Notes: generated by a model not told the origin, from the sequence alone. Numbered from the stretch's first letter, positions 51,295 through 60,104 are shown. The stretch is DNA of 63,916 bases from Clostridia bacterium (GCA_017467965.1 JAFUJZ010000025.1:1-63916), one strand, 5' to 3'. Numbers and translations: made by a program.

Positions 51295-51705
51295 CAAATA
51301 TTCTGCCAACACACCATTAATAAATTTATAGGTATCGTCTTCACCGTATTTTTTCGCAAGCTCAACGGCTTCGTTTACGGCAACACGGTCGGGAACATCG
51401 TCCATATTATCGATTTCATAGATTGCAAGCTGCAGAATTGCAAGGCTTACCTTGGGAAGACGAGCAACATCCCATTTTTTGAGGAGGGGAGCAATTTTTT
51501 CGTTGAGTGCATCCTTTGCTTCTGCGGCACCAAATACAACATTTTTCATGTATTCGATATCCTTTTTGCTCATAGCTTCCTCTGCCCATAATTCATCCTT
51601 CATGGTTTCCTCAAAATAAAGGCACATATCGTGAGGAGGCTCTTTCATTAGAGCACAGTTATATATGATTTTAAAAGCGTTTTCTCTTGCTGATGATCTA
51701 CTCAT
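51283..51705 (-). CDS. nusB: transcription antitermination factor NusB
   Basis: 140 residues. All-helical NusB fold: RENAFKIIYNCAL (start), SLAILQLAIYEIDNMDDVP and VAVNEAVELAKKYGEDDTYKFINGVL (about 100-130), the signature of the family. It acts with NusE on boxA of rRNA transcripts. Between rseP and xseA; the end of the gene overlaps repeat copy A. Confidence 0.95.
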   Translation of the reverse strand: MSRSSARENAFKIIYNCALMKEPPHDMCLYFEETMKDELWAEEAMSKKDIEYMKNVVFGAAEAKDALNEKIAPLLKKWDVARLPKVSLAILQLAIYEIDNMDDVPDRVAVNEAVELAKKYGEDDTYKFINGVLAEYLKSK

Positions 51706-51720
51706 TTGTATCGTCCTTTC

Positions 51721-52746
51721 TTAAAAAAGCTTCGTAATATCAGAATACATTACAAATATACCAAGCCCGAGTATCAGTGCCAATCCGATAAGATTGATAT
51801 AGCCTAAAACCTCTTGCTTGAGTTTTTTGCGAGTTACAAGCTCAATTGCCGCAAAAATTATACTGCCGCCGTCAAGAGCCGGGAACGGCAAAAGATTAAA
51901 TACACCTAAATTAACACTTATCATTGCAAAAAGGTTAAGAAGGTTTAAGAACACGTTGATACCGCCGTACGCCTTTGACTGCTCGGTTGTGTCATCTACA
52001 ACCTGCACAATGCCCACAGGTCCCGACATATCGCTCACTTTTGCCTCGCCTGTAAAGAGCATCTTTATGGATGCAAATACGGCTTTTACAACAAAGCGCG
52101 TGTCGTAATAGGACTGTTCAAAGGTTTCTATAAAGCTGAGCTTTTTAATATCCGGGCTAAAGCCCAAAAGTGCACCGCCTCTAACTTTTTCGGGGATAAT
52201 ATTCACAGTATGTTTTTCGCCGTTACGGATATACTCCACATCAATATTTTCGGGAGCAGACATCATAAAAAGCTTGATGTCTGCATAGGTATCGACGTTT
52301 GTATTGTTAAGCTTTACGATTTCATCCCCAACCCGCAAGCCTGCCTCGGCTACCTTTGAGGTTTCCGTAAAACCACCTATGCTGTTTGTATACACATATC
52401 CGCCAATGTTGTTTATAACCACAAAGCACAAAAAGCCTAAAAGAATATTCATAACAGCACCCATTACAAGGATAACTATCCTCTTTATGGGAGATATGTT
52501 TGAAAAGGCTCTGGGGTTGTCGCTTTCTTCGTCCTCGCCTTCAAGCTTTACATAGCCACCCAATGGTAAAAGCCTTAAGGAATACTGTGTCTCGCCCTTG
52601 CCCCATTTGAAAATACAAGGGCCCATGCCGATAGAAAACTCGTGCACTGTTACGCCAAATTTTTTTGCCGTTACAAAATGCCCCAGCTCATGGAGTATGA
52701 CCATTACGCCAAAAGCAAATATTGTAACTATAATGGATAAAGCCAT
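51721..52746 (-). CDS. rseP: site-2 intramembrane metalloprotease RseP
   Basis: 341 residues. Zinc motif HELGH at 19-23 in the first membrane helix, PDZ domain about 120-190 (SKVAEAGLRVGDEIVKLN), and LLPFPALDGG, which supplies the third zinc ligand, near residue 290. It cleaves anti-sigma factors and signal-peptide remnants inside the membrane. Its substrates may include the two anti-sigma proteins at 19-22 kb, but that is only possible, not shown. It sits in the cdsA-dxr-rseP order. Confidence 0.95.
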   Translation of the reverse strand: MALSIIVTIFAFGVMVILHELGHFVTAKKFGVTVHEFSIGMGPCIFKWGKGETQYSLRLLPLGGYVKLEGEDEESDNPRAFSNISPIKRIVILVMGAVMNILLGFLCFVVINNIGGYVYTNSIGGFTETSKVAEAGLRVGDEIVKLNNTNVDTYADIKLFMMSAPENIDVEYIRNGEKHTVNIIPEKVRGGALLGFSPDIKKLSFIETFEQSYYDTRFVVKAVFASIKMLFTGEAKVSDMSGPVGIVQVVDDTTEQSKAYGGINVFLNLLNLFAMISVNLGVFNLLPFPALDGGSIIFAAIELVTRKKLKQEVLGYINLIGLALILGLGIFVMYSDITKLF

Positions 52747-52764
52747 CAGAAAACCTCCGAAAAA

Positions 52765-53904
52765 TTATACGCCTGCCGCTTCTTGGACCATACGTCTTGC
52801 AAAGCGGTCTGCTTCTTCGATATTTGAAATAGTGGTTTCGTACACTATATTATGTTTTTCCATTGCGTAAGAAATATACTCCGTAATGTCGCCAAAACGG
52901 CATTTGCCCTTAAGGAACATTGCAACAGCCTCTTCGTTTGCGCCGTTGAATACAGCAGGCATTGTGCCACCCTTTTTAGCCGCCCATTTTGCCATGTTAA
53001 CTGCAGGAAACGCCTCGTGGTCAATCTCAGCAAAGGTAAGTGTGCCGATTTTTGCCAAATCAAGCTTTTCGCTTACTTTAATACTACGGTCGGGGTAATG
53101 AAGTGCGTAGCTAATGGGCAATTTCATGTCCGGTACTCCGAACTGACCAATAACGGAGCCGTCGCAAAACTCAACGAGGGAGTGCACTATGCTCTGGCGG
53201 TGAACAACGGGGATAATGTTATCCACATCTACACCGAAAAGGTGCATAGCCTCAATAATTTCGAGACCTTTATTGACAAGAGTAGAGCTGTCGATTGTAA
53301 TTTTTGCACCCATTGACCAGTTGGGATGCTTTAGTGCATCGGCAGCGGTTACGTCCCGGAGCTCTTCTTTTTTCTTGCCGAAGAAGGGGCCGCCCGATGC
53401 TGTAATAATAATCTTTTCCAAAAACTTGCCTTGGTCGGCTATAGACTGGAAAATTGCACTGTGCTCTGAGTCAACAGGCACAATCTTGACGTTTTTTTCT
53501 TTGGCAAAGTTCATCACATAGTCGCCTGCGGTAACAAGGGTTTCCTTATTACTGAGGGCTATGTCGCTGCCCGATTCAATTGCAGCTAAAGTGGGTCTTA
53601 ATCCTGCTATGCCTACAATTGCAGTAACAGCCATGTCACCACACCTTGCACATTCACACACGCCCTCTTCGCCCATAAGCACCTTTGTATCAGTATCCTT
53701 TACTCTGTCGCGGAGGTCTTTTGCACACTCCTCGTCATACATGGCCGCATAAAGGGGTTTGTATTTTCGTATCTGGGCTTCTAATAAATCTGTGTTTTTG
53801 TAAGCCGTCAAGGATGCAACCTTTAATTCGTTATCTATATCTACTACATCAAGGCTCTGTGTACCGATAGAACCTGTTGAACCTAAAATTGCAATGTTTT
53901 TCAT
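52765..53904 (-). CDS. dxr: 1-deoxy-D-xylulose 5-phosphate reductoisomerase
   Basis: 379 residues from the ATG at 53904 with AAGGTGAT; the upstream GTG is the ribosome site itself. NADPH loop ILGSTGSIGTQSLDVV (about residues 5-20), metal and substrate residues in PVDSEHSAIFQ, the ASGGPF segment and KMTIDSSTLVNKGLE-type AKITIDSSTLVNKGLE. Second step of the MEP isoprenoid pathway, target of fosmidomycin. Neighbours uppS, cdsA and ispA supply the same pathway. Confidence 0.96.
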   Translation of the reverse strand: MKNIAILGSTGSIGTQSLDVVDIDNELKVASLTAYKNTDLLEAQIRKYKPLYAAMYDEECAKDLRDRVKDTDTKVLMGEEGVCECARCGDMAVTAIVGIAGLRPTLAAIESGSDIALSNKETLVTAGDYVMNFAKEKNVKIVPVDSEHSAIFQSIADQGKFLEKIIITASGGPFFGKKKEELRDVTAADALKHPNWSMGAKITIDSSTLVNKGLEIIEAMHLFGVDVDNIIPVVHRQSIVHSLVEFCDGSVIGQFGVPDMKLPISYALHYPDRSIKVSEKLDLAKIGTLTFAEIDHEAFPAVNMAKWAAKKGGTMPAVFNGANEEAVAMFLKGKCRFGDITEYISYAMEKHNIVYETTISNIEEADRFARRMVQEAAGV

Positions 53905-53920
53905 ATCAATCACCTTATTA

Positions 53921-54745
53921 TTAACCTACAAGTGTAAACCACTCATTCATATAATATACAAAAGGAGCTGTGAGTAAAACGCTGTCAAATCTGTCAAGCA
54001 CACCGCCGTGACCGGGGAACAAATTGCCGAAATCCTTCACGCCGAATTCGCGTTTTATTGCGCTGGTTGCAATGTCAGATATGGGACCGAGCACCGCACA
54101 GCCAACGCCTGTAAGAAGCATGCCGACAAAATTGATTTTGATTTTGAGTATAACGCCTGTTATAAACGCAATTATAAGCATGCCTATAACACTTCCGAGC
54201 AAGCCGCCGAAAGCACCTTCAACGGTCTTTTTGGGACTAAGCGTGGGAGCAAGCTTTGTCTTACCAAAGCGGATACCGATAAAGTATGCACCGCCGTCGC
54301 CACACCATGTGCCTGCAAAAAGAATGAGCACAAGATAAATGCCCAAGGCATCCTCGCGCAAAGGTATGAGGAAGGAATAAAAAAGTCCTATAAAAACAGA
54401 CATGAAGAACCCTGTCGCCGCATCATGGAGTTTGATGTCTTTATGACAAAAAACCATAAGTGCCAAAAGAGTAGCGGCATGAAGCGTGATGCACAAAAGG
54501 CAGATATCCATGGGTATTGCCAGACTGTTGAGGTGCATGCACCCTAAGAGCGCGCACCACAAAACACCAAAGCACCCAGTTATCGCCAAGGGAACTTTTT
54601 TAATAATGCCTGTTACGGAATATGCCTCATACGTTGCAATGCCCGCAACAATAATCACCGCCGCCTGAAAAACAATCGGAGGTGAAAAAAGCACCGTTAA
54701 AAACAGTATTGCACCTATAAACGCTGTTATAAGTCTTGTTTTCAT
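53921..54745 (-). CDS. cdsA: phosphatidate cytidylyltransferase
   Basis: 274 residues from the ATG at 54745. Eight or so membrane helices and the C-terminal CdsA signature SAIKREFGVKDFGNLFPGHGGVLDRFDS (about 225-255, quoted in part: DFGNLFPGHGGVLDRFDS). It converts phosphatidic acid and CTP to CDP-diacylglycerol in the membrane. Gap to dxr is 16 bases. Confidence 0.94.
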   Translation of the reverse strand: MKTRLITAFIGAILFLTVLFSPPIVFQAAVIIVAGIATYEAYSVTGIIKKVPLAITGCFGVLWCALLGCMHLNSLAIPMDICLLCITLHAATLLALMVFCHKDIKLHDAATGFFMSVFIGLFYSFLIPLREDALGIYLVLILFAGTWCGDGGAYFIGIRFGKTKLAPTLSPKKTVEGAFGGLLGSVIGMLIIAFITGVILKIKINFVGMLLTGVGCAVLGPISDIATSAIKREFGVKDFGNLFPGHGGVLDRFDSVLLTAPFVYYMNEWFTLVG

Positions 54746-54783
54746 AAAACTCAAGCCTTTCTTTGCGCCAAGACGGCGGCGTA

Positions 54784-55536
54784 TTACACACCGCCAAAGC
54801 GTCTTGTACGTTTCTGATAATCATATATAGCCTGCAACAAATCTTCGTTTGAAAAGTCAGGCCACAATATATTGGAAAACCATAATTCGCTGTATGCACC
54901 TTGCCAGAGGAAAAAGTTACTTAATCGATACTCACCCGAAGGACGGATAATGAGGTCAGGGTCAGGCTGAGAGGCAGTGTATGTTCTCTTGGAGATTTCC
55001 TCCTCGGAAATATCACTGACATCCATTTCACCACTCTTAACCAGCTCTGCAATCTCACGGACTGCTTTGACCACTTCATCACGACCGCCGTAGTTTAAGG
55101 CAACATTAAGCAAAAGACCACTGTTTTTTTCAGTGGCCTTTTCCATATAGAGCTGTTTTTCGCGGAACGACTCTGAAAAGGCACTTCTGTCCCCTATAAA
55201 GTGAATCTGTACATCACGGCCTGCAAGACGCTGCAGACCGTGGTCAAGATAATCCTCAAGGATATTCATCAGTGCATCCACCTCTTCTTTGGGGCGGCGC
55301 CAGTTCTCAGTTGAAAACGCATACACCGTAACAACCTTTATACCGATGTTACCTGCATACTCAACAATTCGCTCAAATGTTTTTGCCCCCACTGCGTGAC
55401 CGGATGTACGGGGCAGACCGCGCTTTTTTGCCCATCTGCCGTTTCCGTCCATAATAATCCCGATATGCTGGGGTAAGTTATCAAAGTCCACTTTTTGCTG
55501 TAATGCTTTTTTTCGGAAAATGTCCTTTAATTTCAT
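54784..55536 (-). CDS. uppS: isoprenyl (undecaprenyl) diphosphate synthase
   Basis: 250 residues. cis-prenyltransferase with IIMDGNGRWAKKRGLPR (about residues 27-43, catalytic Asp30), GVKVVTVYAFSTENWRRP-type VTVYAFSTENW near 75, and DLIIRPSGEYRLSNFFLWQ near 195. Makes the C55 carrier lipid for wall synthesis. Starts with ATGA overlapping the frr stop. Confidence 0.96.
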   Translation of the reverse strand: MKLKDIFRKKALQQKVDFDNLPQHIGIIMDGNGRWAKKRGLPRTSGHAVGAKTFERIVEYAGNIGIKVVTVYAFSTENWRRPKEEVDALMNILEDYLDHGLQRLAGRDVQIHFIGDRSAFSESFREKQLYMEKATEKNSGLLLNVALNYGGRDEVVKAVREIAELVKSGEMDVSDISEEEISKRTYTASQPDPDLIIRPSGEYRLSNFFLWQGAYSELWFSNILWPDFSNEDLLQAIYDYQKRTRRFGGV

Positions 55537-56075
55537 ATGGACATGATTTCCTTCTGCTTCTTTTCTGTAACAGCGTCGATTTCCTTAATCTTCATATCGG
55601 TAAGATCCTGGATTTCCTTTTCTGCCGCCTTTAAATCATCTTCTGTGATTTCGTTCTTTTTCTTTAATGCTTTGTATTCGTCCATTGCATCACGACGAAC
55701 GTTTCTCACGCTTACTTTTGCTTCTTCACCCTTCTTGGAAACAGTCTTACTAAGCTCTTTACGTCTCTCTTCTGTAAGCTGGGGGAATGCAAGGCGGATA
55801 ACCTTACCGTCGTTCTGCGGTGTGATACCTACTTCACTAGCTAAGATAGCCTTTTCGATAGCCTTTAAGAGACTTGCGTCCCAGGGCTGAATCATGAGCG
55901 TTCTGGGGTCAGGTGTGGAAATTGTACCAACCTGTGCAACAGGTGTCATTGTGCCGTAGTAGTCAACCGCTACTCTATCAAGCACTGCCGCATTTGCTCG
56001 GCCCACTCTGATTGTGTTTAAATCGTCCTTGTAATAGGCTATAGCCTTATCCATTCTTGCTGTGATTTCTTTCAT
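55533..56075 (-). CDS. frr: ribosome recycling factor
   Basis: 180 residues. The conserved LNTIRVGRANAAVLDRV, PDPRTLMIQPWD, IRLAFPQLTEERRKEL and KVSVRNVRRDAMD segments are all present. It splits post-termination ribosomes with EF-G. Overlaps uppS, as in many Firmicutes. Confidence 0.97.
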   Translation of the reverse strand: MKEITARMDKAIAYYKDDLNTIRVGRANAAVLDRVAVDYYGTMTPVAQVGTISTPDPRTLMIQPWDASLLKAIEKAILASEVGITPQNDGKVIRLAFPQLTEERRKELSKTVSKKGEEAKVSVRNVRRDAMDEYKALKKKNEITEDDLKAAEKEIQDLTDMKIKEIDAVTEKKQKEIMSI

Positions 56076-56114
56076 AGTTTTATCTTCCTTTCAATATTGT
56101 TCTTGTTTATCCTC

Positions 56115-56220
56115 AAGACTTCTCAAAAATTTCTCAGATTGCCGTTTTGAAGATTGGGTGCTGTGCTATCTGCACCGCCCCACTCAAAAAATGGTAAGAT
56201 GGGGAATTTTTGAAGGTCTT
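56115..56220. repeat. structured repeat element, copy B (pyrH-frr gap)
   Basis: 106 nt. Outer arms AAGACTTCTCAAAAATTTCTC (56115-56135) and GGGGAATTTTTGAAGGTCTT (56201-56220) pair, although their sequence differs from the arms of copy A. The inner helix TTTTG/CAAAA (56145-56149 with 56185-56189) replaces CTTTG/CAAAG. The tip GGGTGCTGTGCTATCTGCACC is nearly the same as in A. The pyrH stop begins at the end of the arm (56220). Confidence 0.7.
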
Positions 56221-56927
56221 TATTCTGTTACAAGTGTGCCTACAGGCTCACCCATTACTGCACGATAAATGTTTTCGGGGTCATCAAGACCAAATACCTG
56301 GATAGGCATTTTGTTGTCACGGCAAAGCGCTGTTGCTGTGGAGTCCATAACCTTTAAGTCGCGTGCAAGTACTTCGGAGAATGTGAGCTGGTCAAATTTC
56401 TTTGCATCAGGGTTAACTGCAGGGTCAGAATCGTAAACGCCGTCAACCTTCTTTGCAAGAAGTATTACCTCTGCGTTGATTTCAGCCGCTCTGAGTGCTG
56501 CAGCTGTGTCCGTGGAGAAGAAGGGGTTACCTGTACCACATCCGAAAATAACAACTCTGCCGCGGTTAAGATGACTGTTTGCCTTACCTCTTATGTAGGG
56601 CTCAGCAATCGCACGCATTTCAATAGCTGTCTGTACTCTTGTTGTAACATCCATTGCTTCAAGCGCAGAGCAAAGAGCAAGGGAGTTGATAACAGTTGCA
56701 AGCATGCCCATATGGTCAGCACGGGAACGGTCCATGTTTTCGCCGCTTCTGCCTCTCCAGAAGTTACCGCCGCCTACAACAACGGCGATTTCAACGCCTG
56801 TCTCGGCACATTTTTTGATTTTTTCACAAATGGCATCAATAGTGGGCTGGTCAAGACCAAAGCCTTTATCACCTGCTAAAGCCTCACCGGACACCTTAAG
56901 AAGAACTCTTTTGTACTTAGGTTGCAT
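56220..56927 (-). CDS. pyrH: UMP kinase
   Basis: 235 residues. Amino-acid-kinase fold: [48 protein letters not shown] and [15 protein letters not shown]. Phosphorylates UMP to UDP. First gene of the 18-kb block; possible promoter TTGATA-17-TATGCG at 56981-56953 on the minus strand, 30 bases before the ribosome site. Confidence 0.97.
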   Translation of the reverse strand: MQPKYKRVLLKVSGEALAGDKGFGLDQPTIDAICEKIKKCAETGVEIAVVVGGGNFWRGRSGENMDRSRADHMGMLATVINSLALCSALEAMDVTTRVQTAIEMRAIAEPYIRGKANSHLNRGRVVIFGCGTGNPFFSTDTAAALRAAEINAEVILLAKKVDGVYDSDPAVNPDAKKFDQLTFSEVLARDLKVMDSTATALCRDNKMPIQVFGLDDPENIYRAVMGEPVGTLVTE

Positions 56928-57024
56928 ATACGTCGCTCCTTATAAATAAATTCGCATAGTTATATACATTAATTGTATCAAATAAATGCCGTTTTGAAAA
57001 GGGGTTTTTATAAATTTATGCAAA

Positions 57025-57054
57025 AAAAGAGAGGAATTTTACTTCCTCTCTTTT
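57025..57054. terminator. terminator of hydG
   Basis: AAAAGAGAGGAA (57025-57036) and TTCCTCTCTTTT (57043-57054); on the minus strand a TTTTTTTG run follows, just past the stop at 57061. Confidence 0.85.
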
Positions 57055-57060
57055 GTTTGA

Positions 57061-58485
57061 TTAGAATCTGAAATCTCTTGTACCATTCTCAATATCGATA
57101 AGGTTCTGCTTAGCTCGCTCTTTAACCTTTTCGTTTGTAATTCTCTCAATTTCACGAGCTATTATTTCCTCGCCTTTTTTGCGGGTGTCTTCCTGTGCAT
57201 AGTCCATGAGATACTCTTTAAGCGTCATGAGTGCATTGGGATGACAGCAATTTATAATCTGACCTGATTTGAGTAAGCTCATAAATCTGTCGCCTGTTCT
57301 GCCTTCGCGGTAGCATGCCGTACAGAATGAGGGTACATGACCCATATCGATAAGCCAAGAGACAACCTCATCAAGGGTACGACGGTCGGATAAGTCAAAC
57401 TGACTTGTGGATTCGTCATAAATCTCTTCATCGGTATAGCCGCCTACGCTTGTTCGGCTACCGCCGGATATCTGTGATATACCAAGATTGAGAACCCTCT
57501 CTCTTACCTCTTTGGATTCACGGGTGGAAATAATCATGCCTGTATAAGGCACTGCAATACGAATGATTGCAACAATTTTTTCAAAAATTTCGTTAGAAAT
57601 TGCGTTGGAGAAATCGTTTACGTCAATATCGTCGGCAGGACAAATACGAGGCACGCTGATTGTATGCGGGCCTACGCCCTTTGCTGCTTCCAAGTGCTCT
57701 GCGTGCATGATAAGACCAACAAGGTCATAGCGGTAAAGATTGAGCCCGAAAAGTACACCCAAGCCAACATCGTCGATACCGCCGTCCATTGCTCTGTCCA
57801 TGGCCTCGGTATGATAAGCATAATTGCTCTTGGGGCCTGTGGGATGCAACGCTTCGTAGTTTTCTTTGTTGTATGTTTCCTGGAAGAGGATGTATGTTCC
57901 GATGCCTGCATCCTTAAGCTTAGTGTAGTTTTCAACACTTGTTGCCGCAATGTTTACGTTGACACGGCGGATTGCACCGTTTTTGTGCTTTATGGAGTAA
58001 ATAGTCTTGATACTCTCTAAGATATATTCAAGAGGGTTATTTACAGGGTCTTCGCCTGCCTCTAATGCAAGACGCTTGTGACCCATATCCTGAAGCGCGA
58101 TAACCTCTGCTCTTATTTCCTCCTGAGTGAGCTTTTTACGTGGAATAGTCTTATTCTGACGGTGATACGGACAGTAAACACAGCCGTTTACACAGTAGTT
58201 TGACAGATAAAGAGGCGCAAACATAACTATGCGGTTGCCGTAAAATTTGTCCTTGATTTCTTTAGCGAGGGAATAAATCCTCTCGTTAGCTTCGTCGATT
58301 TCGCACTCGAGCAAAACCGCCGCTTCACGGTGAGAGATACCCTTCATTTCCTCTGCTTTTTTTATAATAGAATCTATGAGTTCTTTGTTGTTTTTATTCT
58401 TCTGTGCATAGTCCAAGGTATCGAGAATTTCCTCATGGTTGATAAATTCCTCTGCCTTAGAGCTTTTTACGTCATATTTAAACAT
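57061..58485 (-). CDS. hydG: [FeFe] hydrogenase maturase HydG (radical SAM tyrosine lyase)
   Basis: 474 residues from the ATG at 58485 (GAAGG seven bases upstream). Radical SAM motif CVNGCVYC (Cys98, 102, 105) and, at the C-terminus, a second cluster site CTACYREGRTG...CC (about residues 385-412) that is specific to HydG. It splits tyrosine to CO and CN- for the H-cluster. The helix DVGLGVLFGLNLYRYDLVGL is conserved. Homology to ThiH was considered, but the C-terminal CxxC extension favours HydG. hydA, hydE and hydF are not in the window; the gene is monocistronic. Confidence 0.93.
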   Translation of the reverse strand: MFKYDVKSSKAEEFINHEEILDTLDYAQKNKNNKELIDSIIKKAEEMKGISHREAAVLLECEIDEANERIYSLAKEIKDKFYGNRIVMFAPLYLSNYCVNGCVYCPYHRQNKTIPRKKLTQEEIRAEVIALQDMGHKRLALEAGEDPVNNPLEYILESIKTIYSIKHKNGAIRRVNVNIAATSVENYTKLKDAGIGTYILFQETYNKENYEALHPTGPKSNYAYHTEAMDRAMDGGIDDVGLGVLFGLNLYRYDLVGLIMHAEHLEAAKGVGPHTISVPRICPADDIDVNDFSNAISNEIFEKIVAIIRIAVPYTGMIISTRESKEVRERVLNLGISQISGGSRTSVGGYTDEEIYDESTSQFDLSDRRTLDEVVSWLIDMGHVPSFCTACYREGRTGDRFMSLLKSGQIINCCHPNALMTLKEYLMDYAQEDTRKKGEEIIAREIERITNEKVKERAKQNLIDIENGTRDFRF

Positions 58486-58628
58486 TCTCATGCCTTCTTT
58501 CACTGGTCTCTTTTCATTATATCACTATGATTTTTTTTGTCAAGAAATGTCCCACAGCCAATATTTACATAAAAGATATTACAAATTTGTGACGAAAATC
58601 AATAGTGAGGGCAAAACACACCTCATCC

Positions 58629-58665
58629 ACCGCTAACGCGGTCCCCCTTCTCCTCAAGGAGAAGG
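58629..58665. repeat. tandem small hairpins upstream of the LysM gene, repeat-like
   Basis: ACCGC-TAAC-GCGGT (58629-58642) and CCTTCTCCT-CA-AGGAGAAGG (58646-58665). The context CACCTCATCC...CCTTCTCC..GGAGAAGG resembles a repeat family that is widespread between genes of gut clostridia. It lies in the leader of the LysM gene. Confidence 0.45.
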
Positions 58666-58684
58666 CTAAGAAAGGAGAATTTTT

Positions 58685-59728
58685 ATGAACATTAAAAAAC
58701 TGGTTTCGGTTTCGCTTGCAGCACTATCGCTGTCAACTACTGCACAGGCTGCAAACCACACAGTGGTCAAGGGTGATACCTACTGGACAATTTCAAAGCA
58801 GTACGGTGTTGATTTCAACACGCTTTTAAAAGCAAACGGTGCCACAACCTCATCCTGGCTGGAAATTGGCGATGTTGTGTACGTGCCTACTGAAAAAATC
58901 CACACCGTGTCTAAGGGTGACACATACTGGCTGATTGCACAATGGTACAATGTTGACTTTAACACACTTTTGAAAGCCAACAATGCCACAACATCATCCT
59001 GGCTAGAGGTAGGAGACAAGGTAATAATACCCTCGGGGTCATCTGCAGGATCCTCCTCTTCTCAGACAAAACCTTATGTAACCTATATTACATATACAGT
59101 TAAATCAGGCGACACCTATTGGAATATTGCAAACAACCATGGTATTCCCATGAGTGAGCTTTTAGAGGTTAACGGACTTAGTGAATCCAGCTCAATCTAC
59201 ACGGGCAAAAAGCTGACAATCCCCGTACACCATGTGCCTGTAACAAGTACTCCGGGCCAAAGCTACGGAGAATATCTTGACTGGTGGGAGGCAGCACAGT
59301 ACGTTATCCCGGTAGGGGCAACCTTTACTGTGCAGGATTTTTACACAGGGCAAAGTTTTAAAGCAAAGCGCACAACAGGCTCGGGCCACGCAGACTGCGA
59401 GCCTTTGACAGCTTCCGATACAAGCAAGATGAATTCTATCTTCGGTGGTCAGAACTGGACAAGCAGACCGGTTTTGATAATTTATAACGGCAGAAAGATT
59501 GCCGCTTCTGCCACAAGCATGCTTCATGCCGGCAATGACGGCGTGGCAGGCGGCGTGTGGACAAGCTGGCGCAGTGATGATTACGGTGCAGGCTACAACT
59601 TTGACTGGGTAAAGGGTAACAACGCCCACGGCGTGTTTGACATCCACTTTTTAAACTCTACCCGTCACAGCGACGGCAAGGTACATGCTACGCACCAGAA
59701 AAACATTAAAATCGCAGCAGGAAAATAA
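58685..59728 (+). CDS. secreted LysM-repeat cell-wall protein
   Basis: 347 residues. Signal peptide (1-22, SLSTTAQA-A). Three LysM domains at about 24-68, 71-115 and 135-180 (HTVVKGDTYWTISKQYGVDF; VSKGDTYWLIAQWYNVDF; VKSGDTYWNIANNHGIPM) bind peptidoglycan; the first two are near copies (FNTLLKAN-ATTSSWLE). A C-terminal domain of about 140 residues contains GSGHADCEPLTASDTSKM and HFLNSTRHSDGKVHATHQ, a unit found after LysM domains in gut clostridia and of unknown activity. Ribosome site AAAGGAG. Monocistronic; a terminator follows. Confidence 0.85.
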   Translation: MNIKKLVSVSLAALSLSTTAQAANHTVVKGDTYWTISKQYGVDFNTLLKANGATTSSWLEIGDVVYVPTEKIHTVSKGDTYWLIAQWYNVDFNTLLKANNATTSSWLEVGDKVIIPSGSSAGSSSSQTKPYVTYITYTVKSGDTYWNIANNHGIPMSELLEVNGLSESSSIYTGKKLTIPVHHVPVTSTPGQSYGEYLDWWEAAQYVIPVGATFTVQDFYTGQSFKAKRTTGSGHADCEPLTASDTSKMNSIFGGQNWTSRPVLIIYNGRKIAASATSMLHAGNDGVAGGVWTSWRSDDYGAGYNFDWVKGNNAHGVFDIHFLNSTRHSDGKVHATHQKNIKIAAGK

Positions 59729-59729
59729 G

Positions 59730-59758
59730 AAAAAAGGCGGTCAGTGACCGCCTTTTTC
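59730..59758. terminator. bidirectional terminator between LysM and small membrane protein genes
   Basis: AAAAAGGCGGTCA-G-TGACCGCCTTTTT (59731-59757). The stop codon of the minus-strand gene (59741-59743) lies in the arm. Confidence 0.88.
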
Positions 59759-59926
59759 TTTTATTTGCCACCAGCCGGCTAATGCGCCAACCAGCCCCGA
59801 AATAACGCACCCTATACTAATCATAATGTTCATCATCATGTATTCAGAACATGGAAACATGGTCACAAGCCTAAAAACTCCTATCGTAATTCCAACTATT
59901 CCTACTGTATACAAAGCCAACCCCAT
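59741..59926 (-). CDS. small membrane protein behind a structured leader
   Basis: 61 residues, two hydrophobic segments (ALYTVGIVGITIGVFRLVTMF, about 4-23, and MISIGCVISGLVGALAGWW, about 35-53) and a charged tail QIKEKGGH. GGAGGG with good spacing precedes the ATG. It is the only gene behind a terminator-containing leader (59944-60098), so its expression is probably attenuated. No recognised family. Small two-helix proteins of this kind can be transporters' subunits, toxins or stress proteins; I cannot say which. Confidence 0.65.
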   Translation of the reverse strand: MGLALYTVGIVGITIGVFRLVTMFPCSEYMMMNIMISIGCVISGLVGALAGWWQIKEKGGH

Positions 59927-59943
59927 AATAAACCCTCCAAATT

Positions 59944-60098
59944 AAAAAGTGCGCAGCCAAAGCTACGCACGAAAAACGCAGCTTGACTCCGTTGCTACAC
60001 AGTTGCATGCTGTACCAAAACAGGCTATGCAAAATCAAGGCTACGTTTTTACCTAAATAACGTAACCTGTTTTGTACAACAATATTCAACTGTGTAGC
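59944..60098 (-). ncRNA. candidate riboswitch or attenuator leader ending in an intrinsic terminator
   Basis: On the minus strand the transcript begins at about 60098 with GCTACACAGTTG, which pairs with CAACTGTGTAGC (59994-60005). The next helix is TGTACAAAACAGG with CCTGTTTTGGTACA (60066-60078 with 60011-60024), and inside is ACGTT/AACGT (60043-60063). Then GTGCG-TAGC...GCTG-CGCAC (59949-59970), with TTTTT behind it, is an intrinsic terminator just before the ribosome site of the 61-residue protein. CAAGCTGCG ahead of it (near 59978-59986) can pair with the terminator's 5' arm CGTAGCTTTG and would block it. That is aptamer-terminator architecture. No known class was recognised. Confidence 0.55.
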
Positions 60099-60104
60099 AG
60101 ATAT

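Noticed and set aside
57061..58485. Alternative call of thiamine tyrosine lyase ThiH for the radical SAM gene
   Set aside because: The C-terminal CxxC...C extension and the absence of thiamine genes favour HydG.
59871..60089. 72-codon minus-strand frame in the leader region
   Set aside because: It runs through the structured leader and terminator and overlaps the ribosome site of the 61-residue protein; no ribosome site of its own. The RNA structure is the better explanation.
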